Source of the DNA: DASXRC01 sp036506795
GTDB lineage: Bacteria > Actinomycetota > Actinomycetes > Mycobacteriales > Micromonosporaceae
Reading direction: 5' to 3'
DNA length: 20,034 nt
Assembly: GCA_036506795.1 (NCBI GenBank)
Contig: DASXRC010000176.1
Location: 1 to 20,034 of the forward strand
The notes below the pieces were generated by a model that was not told the origin of the DNA, searched no databases, and worked only from the letters and a program-made list of their open reading frames with translations. This document shows positions 1-8,072 of the stretch, in pieces. Numbering within the stretch: the first letter of the stretch is position 1; the number at the start of each line of letters is the position of its first letter. The position numbers and the translations under genes were made by a program.

Positions 1-96
1 AGCACCGCAGTCGCGAACGAAAGGCGGGCGCCGTGAGCGCGAGGAGCGAAGCGGAGCGGAGCACCGCAGTCGCGAACGAAAGGCGGGCGCCGTGAG
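1..96 (+). repeat. 59-bp tandem repeat carrying RBS and GTG start
   Basis: Bases 1-37 are repeated exactly at 60-96, so the period is 59 bp; the first copy is probably cut by the window edge. Each copy contains a purine-rich ribosome binding site (GAAAGG at 78-83 in the second copy) and ends in GTGAG. The GTG at 92 starts the GH65 gene. The GTG at 33 opens a 20-codon frame rich in Ser, Arg, Glu and Ala, whose TGA at 93-95 overlaps the GTG at 92. Because 59 is one less than 60, each unit would end on the start codon of the next. The identity and period are seen directly; a role in translational coupling is inference. Confidence 0.85.
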
Positions 97-2467
97 TGCG
101 TTCCCGGTCGAGGCCTGGTGCGTCCGTGAACTTGGGTTCGACCTCGACCTCTTGGCCCGATCCGAGTCGATCTTCGCGCTGTCCAACGGCCACCTCGGGC
201 TGCGGGGAAACCTCGACGAAGGGGAGCCGTACGGCATACCCGGTACGTACCTGAACTCGTTCTACGAGGTGCGGCCGATGCCGTTCGCCGAGCCCGCCTA
301 CGGTGATCCGGAATCGAGCCAGACGGTCGTGAATGTCACCAACGGCAAGCTCGTCCGGCTGCTGGTCGACGACGCGCCGTTCGACGTCCGGTACGGGCGG
401 CTCCTGTCTCACGAGCGGGTGCTGGATCTGCGCGCCGGAACGGTGACCAGGCACGCCGACTGGGAATCGCCGGGCGGCCGACGGATCCGGGTGCGGTCGA
501 CCCGCCTCGTGTCGTTCACCCAGCGGGCGGTCGCCGCCATCGAGTACCTGGTCGAGGCCGTCGACGGGCCGGCACAGCTGATCGCGCAGTCGGAGCTGGT
601 CGCCAACGAGCCGAATCCGCCACGCTCCGGCGATCCGCGGGAGGCCGCCGTGCTGGAGAACCCGCTGGCCGCCCTCGAGCATGACGTCCAGGAGCGAGGG
701 GCGACCCTGCTGCACCGCACGCGGCGGAGCGGGCTGCAGGTGGCGGCCGGCATGGACCACCTCGTCGAGGGGCCGGGCGAGGTGAGCGTCGAGAGCGCAG
801 CCACGCCGGATTGGGGGCGTACGACGTTCGTGTGCACCCTCGAGCGGGGGCAGCGGCTGCGCATCGTGAAGCTGCTCGCGTACGGCTGGTCCGGCCTGCG
901 GTCGGCGGCGGCGCTGCGGGACCAGGTCGCCGCCGCGCTGACCGGCGCCCGGCGCACCGGCCTCGAGGGGCTGCTCGCCGAGCAACGGGCATACCTGGAT
1001 GACTTCTGGGACGGCGCCGACGTGCGTGTCGAGGGCGACGCGGAACTGCAGCTGGCGGTCCGGTTTGCGCTGTTCCACGTCCTGCAGGCCGGCGCCCGAG
1101 CCGAGCGCCGCGGCCTGCCCGCCAAGGGGCTGACCGGGCCCGGCTACGACGGGCACACATTCTGGGACAGCGAGGCGTACCTACTGCCGGTGCTGACCTA
1201 CACCCAGCCGCAGGCCGCCGCCGACGCGCTGCGTTGGCGACACTCCACCCTCGACCTGGCCAGGGACCGCGCAGCCACGCTCGGGCTGCGTGGAGCCGCG
1301 TTCCCGTGGCGCACGATCCACGGCCAGGAGTGCTCCGGCTACTGGCCGGCCGGCACCGCGGCGTTTCACATCAACGCGGACATCGCCGCTGCGGTGACCC
1401 GGTACCGGTCGGTTACCGGTGATGAGACGCTGGAGCTCGACGCGGGGCTCGAGCTACTGGTGGAGACCGCCCGGCTGTGGATGTCGCTGGGACACCACGA
1501 CGTCGACGGCGGCTGGCACATCGCCGGGGTCACCGGCCCCGACGAGTACACCGCCATCGTGAACGACAACGTGTTCACCAACCTCGCGGCCGCCCACAAT
1601 CTGCGCGCCGCAGCCCAGGCCGCCGATCGCCACCCGGGCCCGGCCCGCGATCTCGGCGTCACCGTCGAGGAGACCACGGCCTGGCGGGACGCGGCGGACG
1701 CGGTCAACGTGCCGTACGACATCGACCTGCGGGTGCACCAACAGAGCGCGGGGTTCACCCGACTGCCGGAGTGGGATTTCGAGGCGTACCGCGACAAATA
1801 CCCGCTGCTGCTACACGTGCCGTACTTCGATCTGTACCGCCGCCAAGTGATCAAACAGGCCGACCTTATGCTCGCGCAGTACTGGTTCGGCCACCACTTC
1901 GACGACGAGGACAAGGCGCGCAACGTCGACTACTACGAGCGGCGAACCGTCCGTGACTCGTCGCTGTCCGCCGCCGTCCAGGCGGTGACCGCCGCCGAGG
2001 TGGGACACGTGGAGCTCGCATACGACTACGCCTGGGAGTCGGCCCAGGTCGACCTGCGGGACATTGACCACAACAGCGGCGACGGCCTGCACATCGCCTC
2101 GCTCGCCGGGGTCTGGACCGCCCTGGTCGCCGGATTCGGCCGGCTCCGCCAGCACGACGGGCAGCTGTCGTTCGCGCCGCAGCTTCCCGACCGCATCACC
2201 CGGCTGAGCTTCACCATTCGCTGGCACGGCCTGCGGCTGGGCGTCGACGTCGAGCCGGATCGGGTCACGTACACGCTCCGAGACGGAGCCGACTCCTCGC
2301 TGACGTTCCGCCACAACGGAAGGGCGGTTACCGTGACTGCCGACAAGCCGGTCGTCGAGCGGACCGTCAAGCGCATGCCGATGCTGCCCCGCCCGCCGCA
2401 ACCGCCCGGTCGAGAGCCCAACTCCCGGGAAGAGTCCCGGAACTCCTCGTCGGCGGGCGGCAGGTAG
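92..2467 (+). CDS. Glycoside hydrolase family 65 protein (kojibiose/maltose/trehalose phosphorylase-like)
   Basis: 791 residues, the usual length for GH65 phosphorylases. The N-terminal beta-sandwich region has the family-typical stretch around residues 24-60 (ESIFALSNGHLGLRGNLDEG). An (alpha/alpha)6 barrel follows, with the general acid in GPDEY (Glu485), and a small C-terminal beta domain. The protein strongly resembles mycobacterial Rv3401 throughout, including the Pro-rich tail PPQPPGREP. Family members phosphorolyse alpha-linked glucose disaccharides to beta-glucose-1-phosphate and a sugar. The substrate, and even phosphorolysis versus hydrolysis, cannot be set from sequence; the region near residues 660-670 (HNSGDGLH) corresponds to the phosphate-binding area. 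GTG at 92 is chosen because it follows GAAAGG by 8 nt and is supplied by the 59-bp repeat. In mycobacteria a beta-phosphoglucomutase-like HAD gene lies beside it, so one may lie just left of the window. Cytoplasmic; no signal peptide. Confidence 0.9.
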   Translation: MSAFPVEAWCVRELGFDLDLLARSESIFALSNGHLGLRGNLDEGEPYGIPGTYLNSFYEVRPMPFAEPAYGDPESSQTVVNVTNGKLVRLLVDDAPFDVRYGRLLSHERVLDLRAGTVTRHADWESPGGRRIRVRSTRLVSFTQRAVAAIEYLVEAVDGPAQLIAQSELVANEPNPPRSGDPREAAVLENPLAALEHDVQERGATLLHRTRRSGLQVAAGMDHLVEGPGEVSVESAATPDWGRTTFVCTLERGQRLRIVKLLAYGWSGLRSAAALRDQVAAALTGARRTGLEGLLAEQRAYLDDFWDGADVRVEGDAELQLAVRFALFHVLQAGARAERRGLPAKGLTGPGYDGHTFWDSEAYLLPVLTYTQPQAAADALRWRHSTLDLARDRAATLGLRGAAFPWRTIHGQECSGYWPAGTAAFHINADIAAAVTRYRSVTGDETLELDAGLELLVETARLWMSLGHHDVDGGWHIAGVTGPDEYTAIVNDNVFTNLAAAHNLRAAAQAADRHPGPARDLGVTVEETTAWRDAADAVNVPYDIDLRVHQQSAGFTRLPEWDFEAYRDKYPLLLHVPYFDLYRRQVIKQADLMLAQYWFGHHFDDEDKARNVDYYERRTVRDSSLSAAVQAVTAAEVGHVELAYDYAWESAQVDLRDIDHNSGDGLHIASLAGVWTALVAGFGRLRQHDGQLSFAPQLPDRITRLSFTIRWHGLRLGVDVEPDRVTYTLRDGADSSLTFRHNGRAVTVTADKPVVERTVKRMPMLPRPPQPPGREPNSREESRNSSSAGGR

Positions 2468-2470
2468 GGG

Positions 2471-2869
2471 TCAGAACTGTCGGACCTGGCCATCTCGAAC
2501 GATGAGGTGAGCCGTCGCCGAGTTGTTGTCCGTGCGCACCTCGTCGATCTGCCCGAAAACATCCGCGGTCACGATGATCACGTACTCGCCGTGGCACTGC
2601 CTGACGTCCCACAGCGCCGTGACCTCGACCTGGTCCCCAGGCAACAAGCCAGGCGTGTGCACGAGGCGGAACTCACGGTCGACATCGGCGCCGCGAACCC
2701 AGAAGCGAGTAGCGGTCTCGTCGGCGAAGCCATCTCCTCGGTTTTCGACGGTTGCTGTTACCTCCGCGACGAATGGCACGATGCCGGCGCCTTCCTCGGC
2801 GGAGCGTTCGCCCGCATCGCGAGTTTTGATCAGGCCCACGACCAGGTCCGGCTTGCCCACGTCGGTCAT
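2471..2869 (-). CDS. Small CARDB-domain (Ig-like fold) protein
   Basis: About 132 residues starting MTDVGKPDLVVG. The body reads as one CARDB-type beta-sandwich: PDLVV near the N-terminus, VTATVENRGDGFADET in the middle, then LLPGDQVEV and a final IDEVRTDNNSATAHL. The D-E-x-x-x-x-N-N signature near the end is typical of CARDB, a cell-adhesion-related fold usually found in large extracellular proteins. Here it stands alone with no visible signal peptide or anchor. The frame stays open upstream to 3064, but that part overlaps the divergent glutamine-synthetase gene and has no fold-like pattern, so ATG at 2869 is preferred; a GAGGG lies just upstream. It is convergent with the GH65 gene (3 nt between stops) and divergent from the GS-like gene. 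Function unknown. Confidence 0.75.
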   Translation of the reverse strand: MTDVGKPDLVVGLIKTRDAGERSAEEGAGIVPFVAEVTATVENRGDGFADETATRFWVRGADVDREFRLVHTPGLLPGDQVEVTALWDVRQCHGEYVIIVTADVFGQIDEVRTDNNSATAHLIVRDGQVRQF

Positions 2870-2920
2870 CGTCCCTCGATCGCGGGGCGGGCACCACGTT
2901 CGGTACGGAACAATCCAGGC

Positions 2921-4267
2921 ATGGATCGGCAGCTGCGGGGCGAGCGTGGGCGGCAGATCGGAGACGAGCTGTCCCGTACCGGTGTCCGGAGCGTCGCGTT
3001 GACCTGGGTGGACAACGCGGGTATCACGCGGGTGAAGGCGGTACCGGTGGCCCGATTCGGCCACGCGGCCGCGTGGGGTGTCGGCATGTCACCGGTGTTC
3101 GACGTGTTCCTGGTCGACGACTCGATCACCACGAGCCGGTACGTCGGCGGGCCGGCGGGCGATCTGCGGCTGTACCCAGATCTGGACCGGGTTACCGTAC
3201 TGGCCGCTCAGCCGGGCTGGGCCTGGGCTCCGGTCGACCGGTGGACTCAAGAAGGCGAGCCGTACCCGTGCTGCCAGCGCACTCTCGCGCGGACCGCGGC
3301 CGGGCGAGCCGACGCCGAAGGGTTGGACCTGTCGATGGCGTTCGAGGTGGAGTGGTTCCTCGGCAGCATCGACGCCGTCCCGGCGGGCGCCGGCCCGGCA
3401 TACGGGATGACGCGGGTGGTCGGACTGTCGGCGTACATCGACGACCTGCTCACCGCACTCGACGCGCAGGGCGTGCCGGTCGACCAGGTCCACCCGGAGT
3501 ATGCACCGGGCCAGGTGGAGCTGTCGGTGGCGCCTGCCGATCCGGTACTCGCCGCCGACCGCAACGTCCTGGTCCGCCAGACCATCCAGGCGGTGTCTCG
3601 GGCGCACGGATACCACGCCTCGTTCGCCCCCGTCGTGGTCGCCGGTCAGGTCGGCAACGGCGCGCACCTGCACCTGTCGGTGCGCCGCGAGGGCCGCTCT
3701 CTGTTCGCCGGTGGGGACGGGCCGTACGGGCTGAGCGGCCCGGGTGAGGCGCTGCTGGCCGGGCTGCTCGCCCGGCTCCCGGCGCTGACCGCGATCAGCG
3801 CACCGAGTGTGGCCAGCTACCTGCGGCTGGTGCCGCAGCGGTGGGCCGCGCCGTACGTGTGCTGGGGTCTGGAGAACCGGGAGGCTGCGCTGCGGTTGGT
3901 CACCGGCAGCGTCGGCGAGCACGAGTGGGCCGCCAATGCCGAGCTCAAGTGCTGCGACGGTTCGGCGAACCCCTACCTCGTCGTCGCTGCGGTCACCGCG
4001 ATCGCCGCCGCGTCGGTCACGCAGCCGCGGCGTCTGCCGCCGGAGGTGCCCGGTGATCCCGCGCTCCTACCCGAGCGCGAGCAGCCGCCCCGGCTGCCGC
4101 GCAGCATCGGCGAGGCGGTCGGGGCCTTGCGCGCGGACGACGTGCTACCGGCGCTGCTCGGGGAGCCGCTGCTGGAGGCGTTCTGCGCGGTACGGCTGGC
4201 CGAGGCGCAGCTGTTCGCCGACTCGACACCGGAGGCGATAGCCGAGGCGAGCCGGTGGCGCTACTAG
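2921..4267 (+). CDS. Glutamine synthetase family protein (FluG C-terminal-like)
   Basis: 448 residues from ATG 2921. The N-terminal beta-Grasp region has VALTWVDNAGITRVKAVP (about 26-43). Catalytic-domain landmarks are FEVEWFL (141-147, with metal-ligand-type Glu), VGNGAHLHLS (244-253, equivalent to the NGSGMHxHxS motif) and a C-terminal SYLRLVPQRWAAPYVCWGLENREAALR that carries the conserved Arg cluster. The family ligates ammonia or amines to glutamate gamma-carboxyl with ATP. This divergent form, paired with an amidohydrolase, is more likely to act on an amine than to be the housekeeping GlnA. The adenylylation-loop Tyr motif of GlnA was not found. The frame is open back to 2507, but that part is antisense to the CARDB gene, so the later ATG is chosen. 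Its last 13 nt overlap the next gene, indicating translational coupling. Confidence 0.88.
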   Translation: MDRQLRGERGRQIGDELSRTGVRSVALTWVDNAGITRVKAVPVARFGHAAAWGVGMSPVFDVFLVDDSITTSRYVGGPAGDLRLYPDLDRVTVLAAQPGWAWAPVDRWTQEGEPYPCCQRTLARTAAGRADAEGLDLSMAFEVEWFLGSIDAVPAGAGPAYGMTRVVGLSAYIDDLLTALDAQGVPVDQVHPEYAPGQVELSVAPADPVLAADRNVLVRQTIQAVSRAHGYHASFAPVVVAGQVGNGAHLHLSVRREGRSLFAGGDGPYGLSGPGEALLAGLLARLPALTAISAPSVASYLRLVPQRWAAPYVCWGLENREAALRLVTGSVGEHEWAANAELKCCDGSANPYLVVAAVTAIAAASVTQPRRLPPEVPGDPALLPEREQPPRLPRSIGEAVGALRADDVLPALLGEPLLEAFCAVRLAEAQLFADSTPEAIAEASRWRY

Positions 4268-5346
4268 TCGACGGCCACTGCCACCAGGTGCTCGCCGGCG
4301 ACCTGGACCGGCCGGCGTTCGAGCTCGCCTGCACCGAAGCGGATCTGCCACCGCCACCGGGCATGTCCTATCTGGACAGTCAGCTGGGACTGGCGATACG
4401 CCGCTGGTGCGCCCCGGTGCTCGGACTGCCACCCCACGCGCCTATCGACGAGTACCTCGCCGCCCGGATGGCCCTCGGCTGGGAGCAGGCCACGGTCGCG
4501 CTGCTGCGCGCCGCCGGATTCGCGGCGCTGCTGGTCGACACCGGACTGGATCGCCCACACCTGGTCAGCGCCTCCGCGCTCGGGACGCTCGCCGGCGCGC
4601 CGGCGCACGAGGTGGTGCGGTTGGAACGGGTGGCCGAGGGCCTCGGCGGCCAGGTCGACGCGGCCGGGTTCGCCCACGCCTACCAACGGGCGCTGACCGA
4701 GCGGGTACGCAACGCCATCGCCGTCAAGTCGATCATCGCGTACCGGTACGGGCTGGCCATCCCACCCGAGCCGCCGTCGCCGGTCGAGGTACGCCGGGCC
4801 GCCGCCGGTTGGCTGCGTACCGGCGGCCGGCTCACCGACCCGGTGCTGCTACGCCACATCCTGTCGGCCGGCGTCGACACCGGCCTGCCGCTGCAGCTGC
4901 ACACCGGGTTCGGCGACCGCGACCTGACCCTGCGTACCGCCGACCCTGCCCTGGCGCAGCCGTGGCTCGCCACCATTGGGCGACCGGTGATCCTGCTGCA
5001 TTGCTACCCATACCACCGGCAGGCCGGCTGGCTCGCCCAGGTCTACCCGCACGTCTACGTCGACATCGGCCTCACCCTGACCCACCTCGGTACCCGCGCC
5101 GACGTCGTCCTCGCCGAGTACCTTGAGTTGGCCCCGTTCGGCAAGCTGGTGTTCTCCACCGACGCCTACCTGCTCCCCGAGCTGTACCTGGTCGGCGCCG
5201 CCCAGTTCCGGCACGCCCTGAGCCGACTCCTCGATCAGTGGCTCGCCGATGGTGCGACCACCATCACCGACGCGGAGCGGATCGCCGAACAGATCAGCGC
5301 CGGCAACGCCCGCCGCGTTTACCGAAAGCTTCAGCCATACCGATAG
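4255..5346 (+). CDS. Amidohydrolase family protein (FluG N-terminal-like, amidohydrolase_2)
   Basis: 363 residues from GTG 4255, inside the last codons of the GS-like gene. Metal-centre motifs appear in TIM-barrel order: DGHCH (residues 6-10), AVKSIIAYR, LQLHTGFGD, ILLHCYPYH and a late FSTDAYLLPE, giving the His, Lys-region, His, His and Asp ligands expected of amidohydrolase_2 enzymes. In fungal FluG an amidohydrolase domain of this type is fused ahead of a GS-like domain. Here the same two domains are separate overlapping genes in the reverse order. A role in hydrolysing or processing a gamma-glutamyl amide or related amine-derived product is inferred from the pairing; the substrate is unknown. 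Cytoplasmic. Confidence 0.88.
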   Translation: MALLVDGHCHQVLAGDLDRPAFELACTEADLPPPPGMSYLDSQLGLAIRRWCAPVLGLPPHAPIDEYLAARMALGWEQATVALLRAAGFAALLVDTGLDRPHLVSASALGTLAGAPAHEVVRLERVAEGLGGQVDAAGFAHAYQRALTERVRNAIAVKSIIAYRYGLAIPPEPPSPVEVRRAAAGWLRTGGRLTDPVLLRHILSAGVDTGLPLQLHTGFGDRDLTLRTADPALAQPWLATIGRPVILLHCYPYHRQAGWLAQVYPHVYVDIGLTLTHLGTRADVVLAEYLELAPFGKLVFSTDAYLLPELYLVGAAQFRHALSRLLDQWLADGATTITDAERIAEQISAGNARRVYRKLQPYR

Positions 5347-5395
5347 CCCTTAGTCGTCCTTGGAAGTCGGATGGTCACGGTGGCATCGAGGCGGC

Positions 5396-6502
5396 TCATG
5401 GGTCGAGGCGATAGAAACGCCAGAAGTCGTGCTCGATCGGCAGGATGGTCACGTGGCTAAAGCCGGCTTCGAGCGCGTAGCGCCACACCGTCGCGGGCCG
5501 GATCACGGTCCCGGTGCCGACGGCGTCCGGCTCGACCAGGGCCGCCGCCAGACAGTGCGGGGCGCTCCAGCCGTAGTTGAACCTCTCAAGGTCGTCGCCG
5601 GGCGCGGTGAATCTCTCCGCGACGCGCTCATCGCCGACGAGTACCGCCCCTTCGGGGGCAAGCATCGCGCGCGCCGCGCGCAGTGACTCAACCGGGTGCG
5701 CCATGTCGTGCAGCGTCTCGAAGAGCGTCACGAGATCGTAGCGCCGGTCCACGCCTGGGTCCGTGGCATCACGGCGCGCGAAGCTAACCCGTTCCGAGAC
5801 ACCGGCCTCGGCCGCATTGCGCCGGGCCGCAGTGACCGACGCGTCGTCGACGTCGATTCCGTCGACGCGCGCCGTTGGATAGGCGCGGGCCAGAGCAATC
5901 GTCGACCAACCGGTACCGCATCCCAGATCGGCCACCAGTGCGGTCCGATCGGTACGGCGCAGCCGCGACTCGATGTCGGGCAACGTAGGAATCCACTCGG
6001 TGGCGAGCTGGTGGACGAACATCGGCCGGTTGAGCCGTGCGATGCCATCACGGAGGTCAGCACCGTACGCCTCGTACGGCACTCCGCCGCCGCTACGGAA
6101 GGCGTCTACGACCTGCGGCAGCGTTCGGGCGACGCTCAGAGCGAGGGGTGCGAGGGGCGCGAGTAGGTAGAGGCTCTCCGGGTCGCACAGGACCTCTGCC
6201 GCGCCCGCCGGAAGCCGGTAGCGACGTGTACGCGCGTCGCCTGTCTGCTCGACGACGTCGAGCACGCTTGCGACGGCTTGCTGTTCGAGCCATTCGCGGG
6301 CGTAACGTTCCGTGATGCCGGCGAGCTTCGCGAGCTCCGCTGACGTGACCGAATCCGCCTGCGCCAGCTTGGTGTAAAGCCCGAGCCGGTCGCCCAGGTA
6401 CACGTGCATCAGCTCCAGGGTGCCGATCGTGGCCTTGAAGATCGAGTCAGCCAGGGCGTCGCGTCGCTCGGTCTCTGAAGATGTCGGACCGGTCGTGGTC
6501 AT
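5396..6502 (-). CDS. Class I SAM-dependent methyltransferase with N-terminal winged-helix domain
   Basis: About 368 residues from ATG 6502. Residues 20-100 form an all-helical dimerisation/winged-helix region like that of O-methyltransferases (LYTKLAQADSVTSAELAKLAGITERYAREWLEQQ). Motif I of the Rossmann fold is VADLGCGTGW (190-199), followed by the acidic strand VDGIDVDD and a post-motif YDLVTLFETLHDMAHP. The methyl acceptor cannot be told. An in-frame GTG at 6514, close behind GGAGGG, is an alternative start four codons earlier. The gene is convergent with the amidohydrolase gene. Immediately upstream on the same strand lies a decayed monooxygenase gene, so the pair may once have been co-transcribed. 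Confidence 0.87.
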   Translation of the reverse strand: MTTTGPTSSETERRDALADSIFKATIGTLELMHVYLGDRLGLYTKLAQADSVTSAELAKLAGITERYAREWLEQQAVASVLDVVEQTGDARTRRYRLPAGAAEVLCDPESLYLLAPLAPLALSVARTLPQVVDAFRSGGGVPYEAYGADLRDGIARLNRPMFVHQLATEWIPTLPDIESRLRRTDRTALVADLGCGTGWSTIALARAYPTARVDGIDVDDASVTAARRNAAEAGVSERVSFARRDATDPGVDRRYDLVTLFETLHDMAHPVESLRAARAMLAPEGAVLVGDERVAERFTAPGDDLERFNYGWSAPHCLAAALVEPDAVGTGTVIRPATVWRYALEAGFSHVTILPIEHDFWRFYRLDP

Positions 6503-6574
6503 GGCGGGTACCACCTTCCCTCCAGGTCTCAATACTCCCCCGTCCCCCTTCGGCACCTGGGCGGCGGCGCCTGG

Positions 6575-6840
6575 TTCCAAGCAGCACGCGCAGCGCGGTC
6601 GCGGGCCGGAACATCCGAGTGGCCGGATCCTGGAGCGAGGCGATGCGCAGGAACTGCTCGGCCACCGCGGGGTCGTGCTGGGCTGCGATCTGAGCCCGGC
6701 TGACGTAGGCATTGATGACTCGAATCTGCAGCGGCCGTGGGCCCTTCACCTGAGGCAACGACAGGTCGGATCCGACCGCCAGTTGCCAGGCCATTTCGGT
6801 TGGTTTAGCGGCGGCCCGGAAGAACCGATGATCCCTCCGC
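6575..6840 (-). pseudogene. FAD-dependent monooxygenase, C-terminal remnant
   Basis: On the minus strand the translation contains RFFRAAAK, then AWQLAVGSDLSLPQVKGPRP, INAYVSRAQ, AAQHDPAVAEQFLRIASLQDP and RMFRPATALRVLLG. This run is characteristic of the last 90 or so residues of actinobacterial 2-polyprenyl-6-methoxyphenol-hydroxylase-like flavin monooxygenases. A normal protein of this kind is about 400 residues; the FAD-binding N-terminal three quarters are absent. A stop codon in frame at 6918-6920 closes the frame upstream. The frame continues to a stop at 6447, overlapping the methyltransferase start. A truncated pseudogene is the simplest reading. Confidence 0.7.
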
Positions 6841-7176
6841 TGCTGAGCCCGCAGCGGTCGACTAGAGGATGGCTCGCTCCACTCGAGGATTCGCAAGGCC
6901 GGGTTAAGGCGCTCTGGTCAGTCGGGGTCCGACACCCAGGCCCGATCCAGGTGCGGGCCCGGGCCATGAATCAGCCTCGATGAAGGCAACCAGAGCGCGG
7001 ACACCACGACGTGCATGCAGACCGCGCCGAGGCCTCCACAGGCGTGGACCGCTGCGGGCAGCCTCTTGCGCGCCGCCATGCGCGGCCGCAGACTCTGCAT
7101 TGGACAGTGACGCACCACCCTGTAGTCGCCATAGCCGCTCAAACGAACCTGACCTGCGCTTCTTCCCCCATGGGCG
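6841..7176. other. Region without a recognisable gene
   Basis: Between the monooxygenase remnant and the HdeD remnant I see no reading frame with family-like sequence on either strand. Long open frames here are the usual high-GC shadows. No tRNA, strong hairpin or repeat was noticed. It is probably further decayed DNA of the same accessory block. Confidence 0.4.
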
Positions 7177-7264
7177 GTGACGACGCAGACGGCGCCGCCC
7201 ACAGCCATCCGCGTAGGTAGGCCACGTGCGGCGGTCGACACAGCATCTGCAAAGGAGATCCGAG

Positions 7265-7575
7265 ATGTTGGAGAGTTGGTCCTGCTCGCCCTGATCGCTG
7301 CCTGGGCCATCGTCACCGGCGCGCTGCAGATCGTCGCGGCGATCCGACTCCGCCGGGAGATACGCAACGAATGGTTGCTGGGGCTCGGCGGCGTGCTGTC
7401 GGTGCTGGTCGGGATCGCGTTGGCGGTCTGGCCGGCGTCGGGCGCGCTGGCCTTGGTGCTGCTGATCGGCGCGTACGCCTTGGTGTTCGGCGTGGTCCTG
7501 CTAGCGCTGGGCCTGCGACTGCGCAGGCTCGCCGGCCCCAGGAGCGTGCCCACCAGACAAGCGCCGGCGATCTGA
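7265..7575 (+). pseudogene. HdeD/DUF308 family membrane protein, internally deleted and frameshifted
   Basis: A strong ribosome binding site (AAAGGAG at about 7250-7256) precedes ATG 7265, which reads MLESW, the usual start of actinobacterial HdeD-like proteins, but the frame stops after nine codons. One frame over, the downstream DNA encodes the typical C-terminal half: LVLLALIAAWAIVTGALQIVAAIRLRREI, EWLLGLGGVLSVLVGIALAVWP and ALVLLIGAYALVFGVVLLALGLRLR. These are three transmembrane segments of the six normally present in a protein of about 190-200 residues. The simplest history is an internal deletion removing the first three segments and breaking the frame. A 132-codon frame from GTG 7177 stays open through this C-terminal half, so a short membrane protein could still be made. 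Confidence 0.7.
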
Positions 7576-7622
7576 CAACGGTCAATGGCGTCCGACCGAG
7601 GTTCAGTTAGTGTCGAACGGCA

Positions 7623-7985
7623 TTAGAAGCGATGGTCAGAGCTGAGGCCGAGCGCTTCCCACACCTCGGTTGCGTTCGTGAATCGAGTGCCGGGTTCGAG
7701 TCTGCTTAACTCGACCAAGACCTCGTCGGGAGCGTCCTTCGTCCGAGCCATAGCGACTAAGGCGTCGCCATCGGTCGGGAACGCCACCAACGACACGTAT
7801 AACCCGATCTTGGACCGCAGGTCGGTGCGGTCAGGATCGCTCTCGGCATCGGTAACGACGCCGTCGTGTCCAGGTGTGTCCCACAGCTTGGCGTCGGGAG
7901 TCTCCTCGTCGGCGCCTGGGTCGTGAACCAACTCGTCATCGAGCCGGGGATTGTGCTGGTCGCCGCCTTGAATTGACTGTCCCAT
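7623..7985 (-). CDS. DUF2795 domain-containing protein
   Basis: About 120 residues from ATG 7985. The N-terminal half is polar and acidic (LDDELVHDPGADEETPDAKLW), likely disordered. The C-terminal half is a DUF2795 domain: RSKIGLYVSLVAFPTDGDALVAMARTKDAPDEVLVELSRLEPGTRFTNATEVWEALG. The F-P-x-D, A-P-D-x-V and F-x-N-x-x-E-V-W-E-A-L-G features are family hallmarks. The domain is common as small actinobacterial proteins of unknown function, often induced under stress. No strong ribosome binding site is seen; GTG 7994, three codons earlier, is possible. It stands alone between two pseudogene clusters. Confidence 0.82.
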   Translation of the reverse strand: MGQSIQGGDQHNPRLDDELVHDPGADEETPDAKLWDTPGHDGVVTDAESDPDRTDLRSKIGLYVSLVAFPTDGDALVAMARTKDAPDEVLVELSRLEPGTRFTNATEVWEALGLSSDHRF

Positions 7986-8072
7986 AAGCCACACGTTAGC
8001 CGATGGATCAGCTGTGCGAGCTGGGTTGCTTGCCGCGCCCAGGGCGTCCCACCAAGGCCCGAGACGCAGGCG

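Noticed and set aside
1..96. CRISPR-like repeat
   Set aside because: Only a head-to-tail duplication with a 59-bp period and coding signals; no repeat-spacer structure and no cas genes.
409..1125. Long open frames antisense to the GH65 gene
   Set aside because: Arg/Ser/Pro-rich shadow translation of high-GC coding DNA; the sense frame has clear GH65 motifs.
2507..2920. N-terminal extension of the GS-like protein
   Set aside because: It is antisense to the CARDB gene, shows no family similarity, and ATG 2921 gives the normal GS length.
2870..3064. N-terminal extension of the CARDB protein
   Set aside because: It overlaps the divergent GS-like coding region and lacks beta-sandwich pattern; ATG 2869 precedes the PDLVV start.
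5396..6712. Methyltransferase starting at 6712
   Set aside because: The extra 70 residues are low complexity and overlap the monooxygenase remnant in another frame; RBS and family length favour 6502 or 6514.
6918..7553. 211-codon minus-strand frame over the HdeD remnant
   Set aside because: Low-complexity Ser/Ala/Arg shadow; the plus strand has recognisable transmembrane segments.
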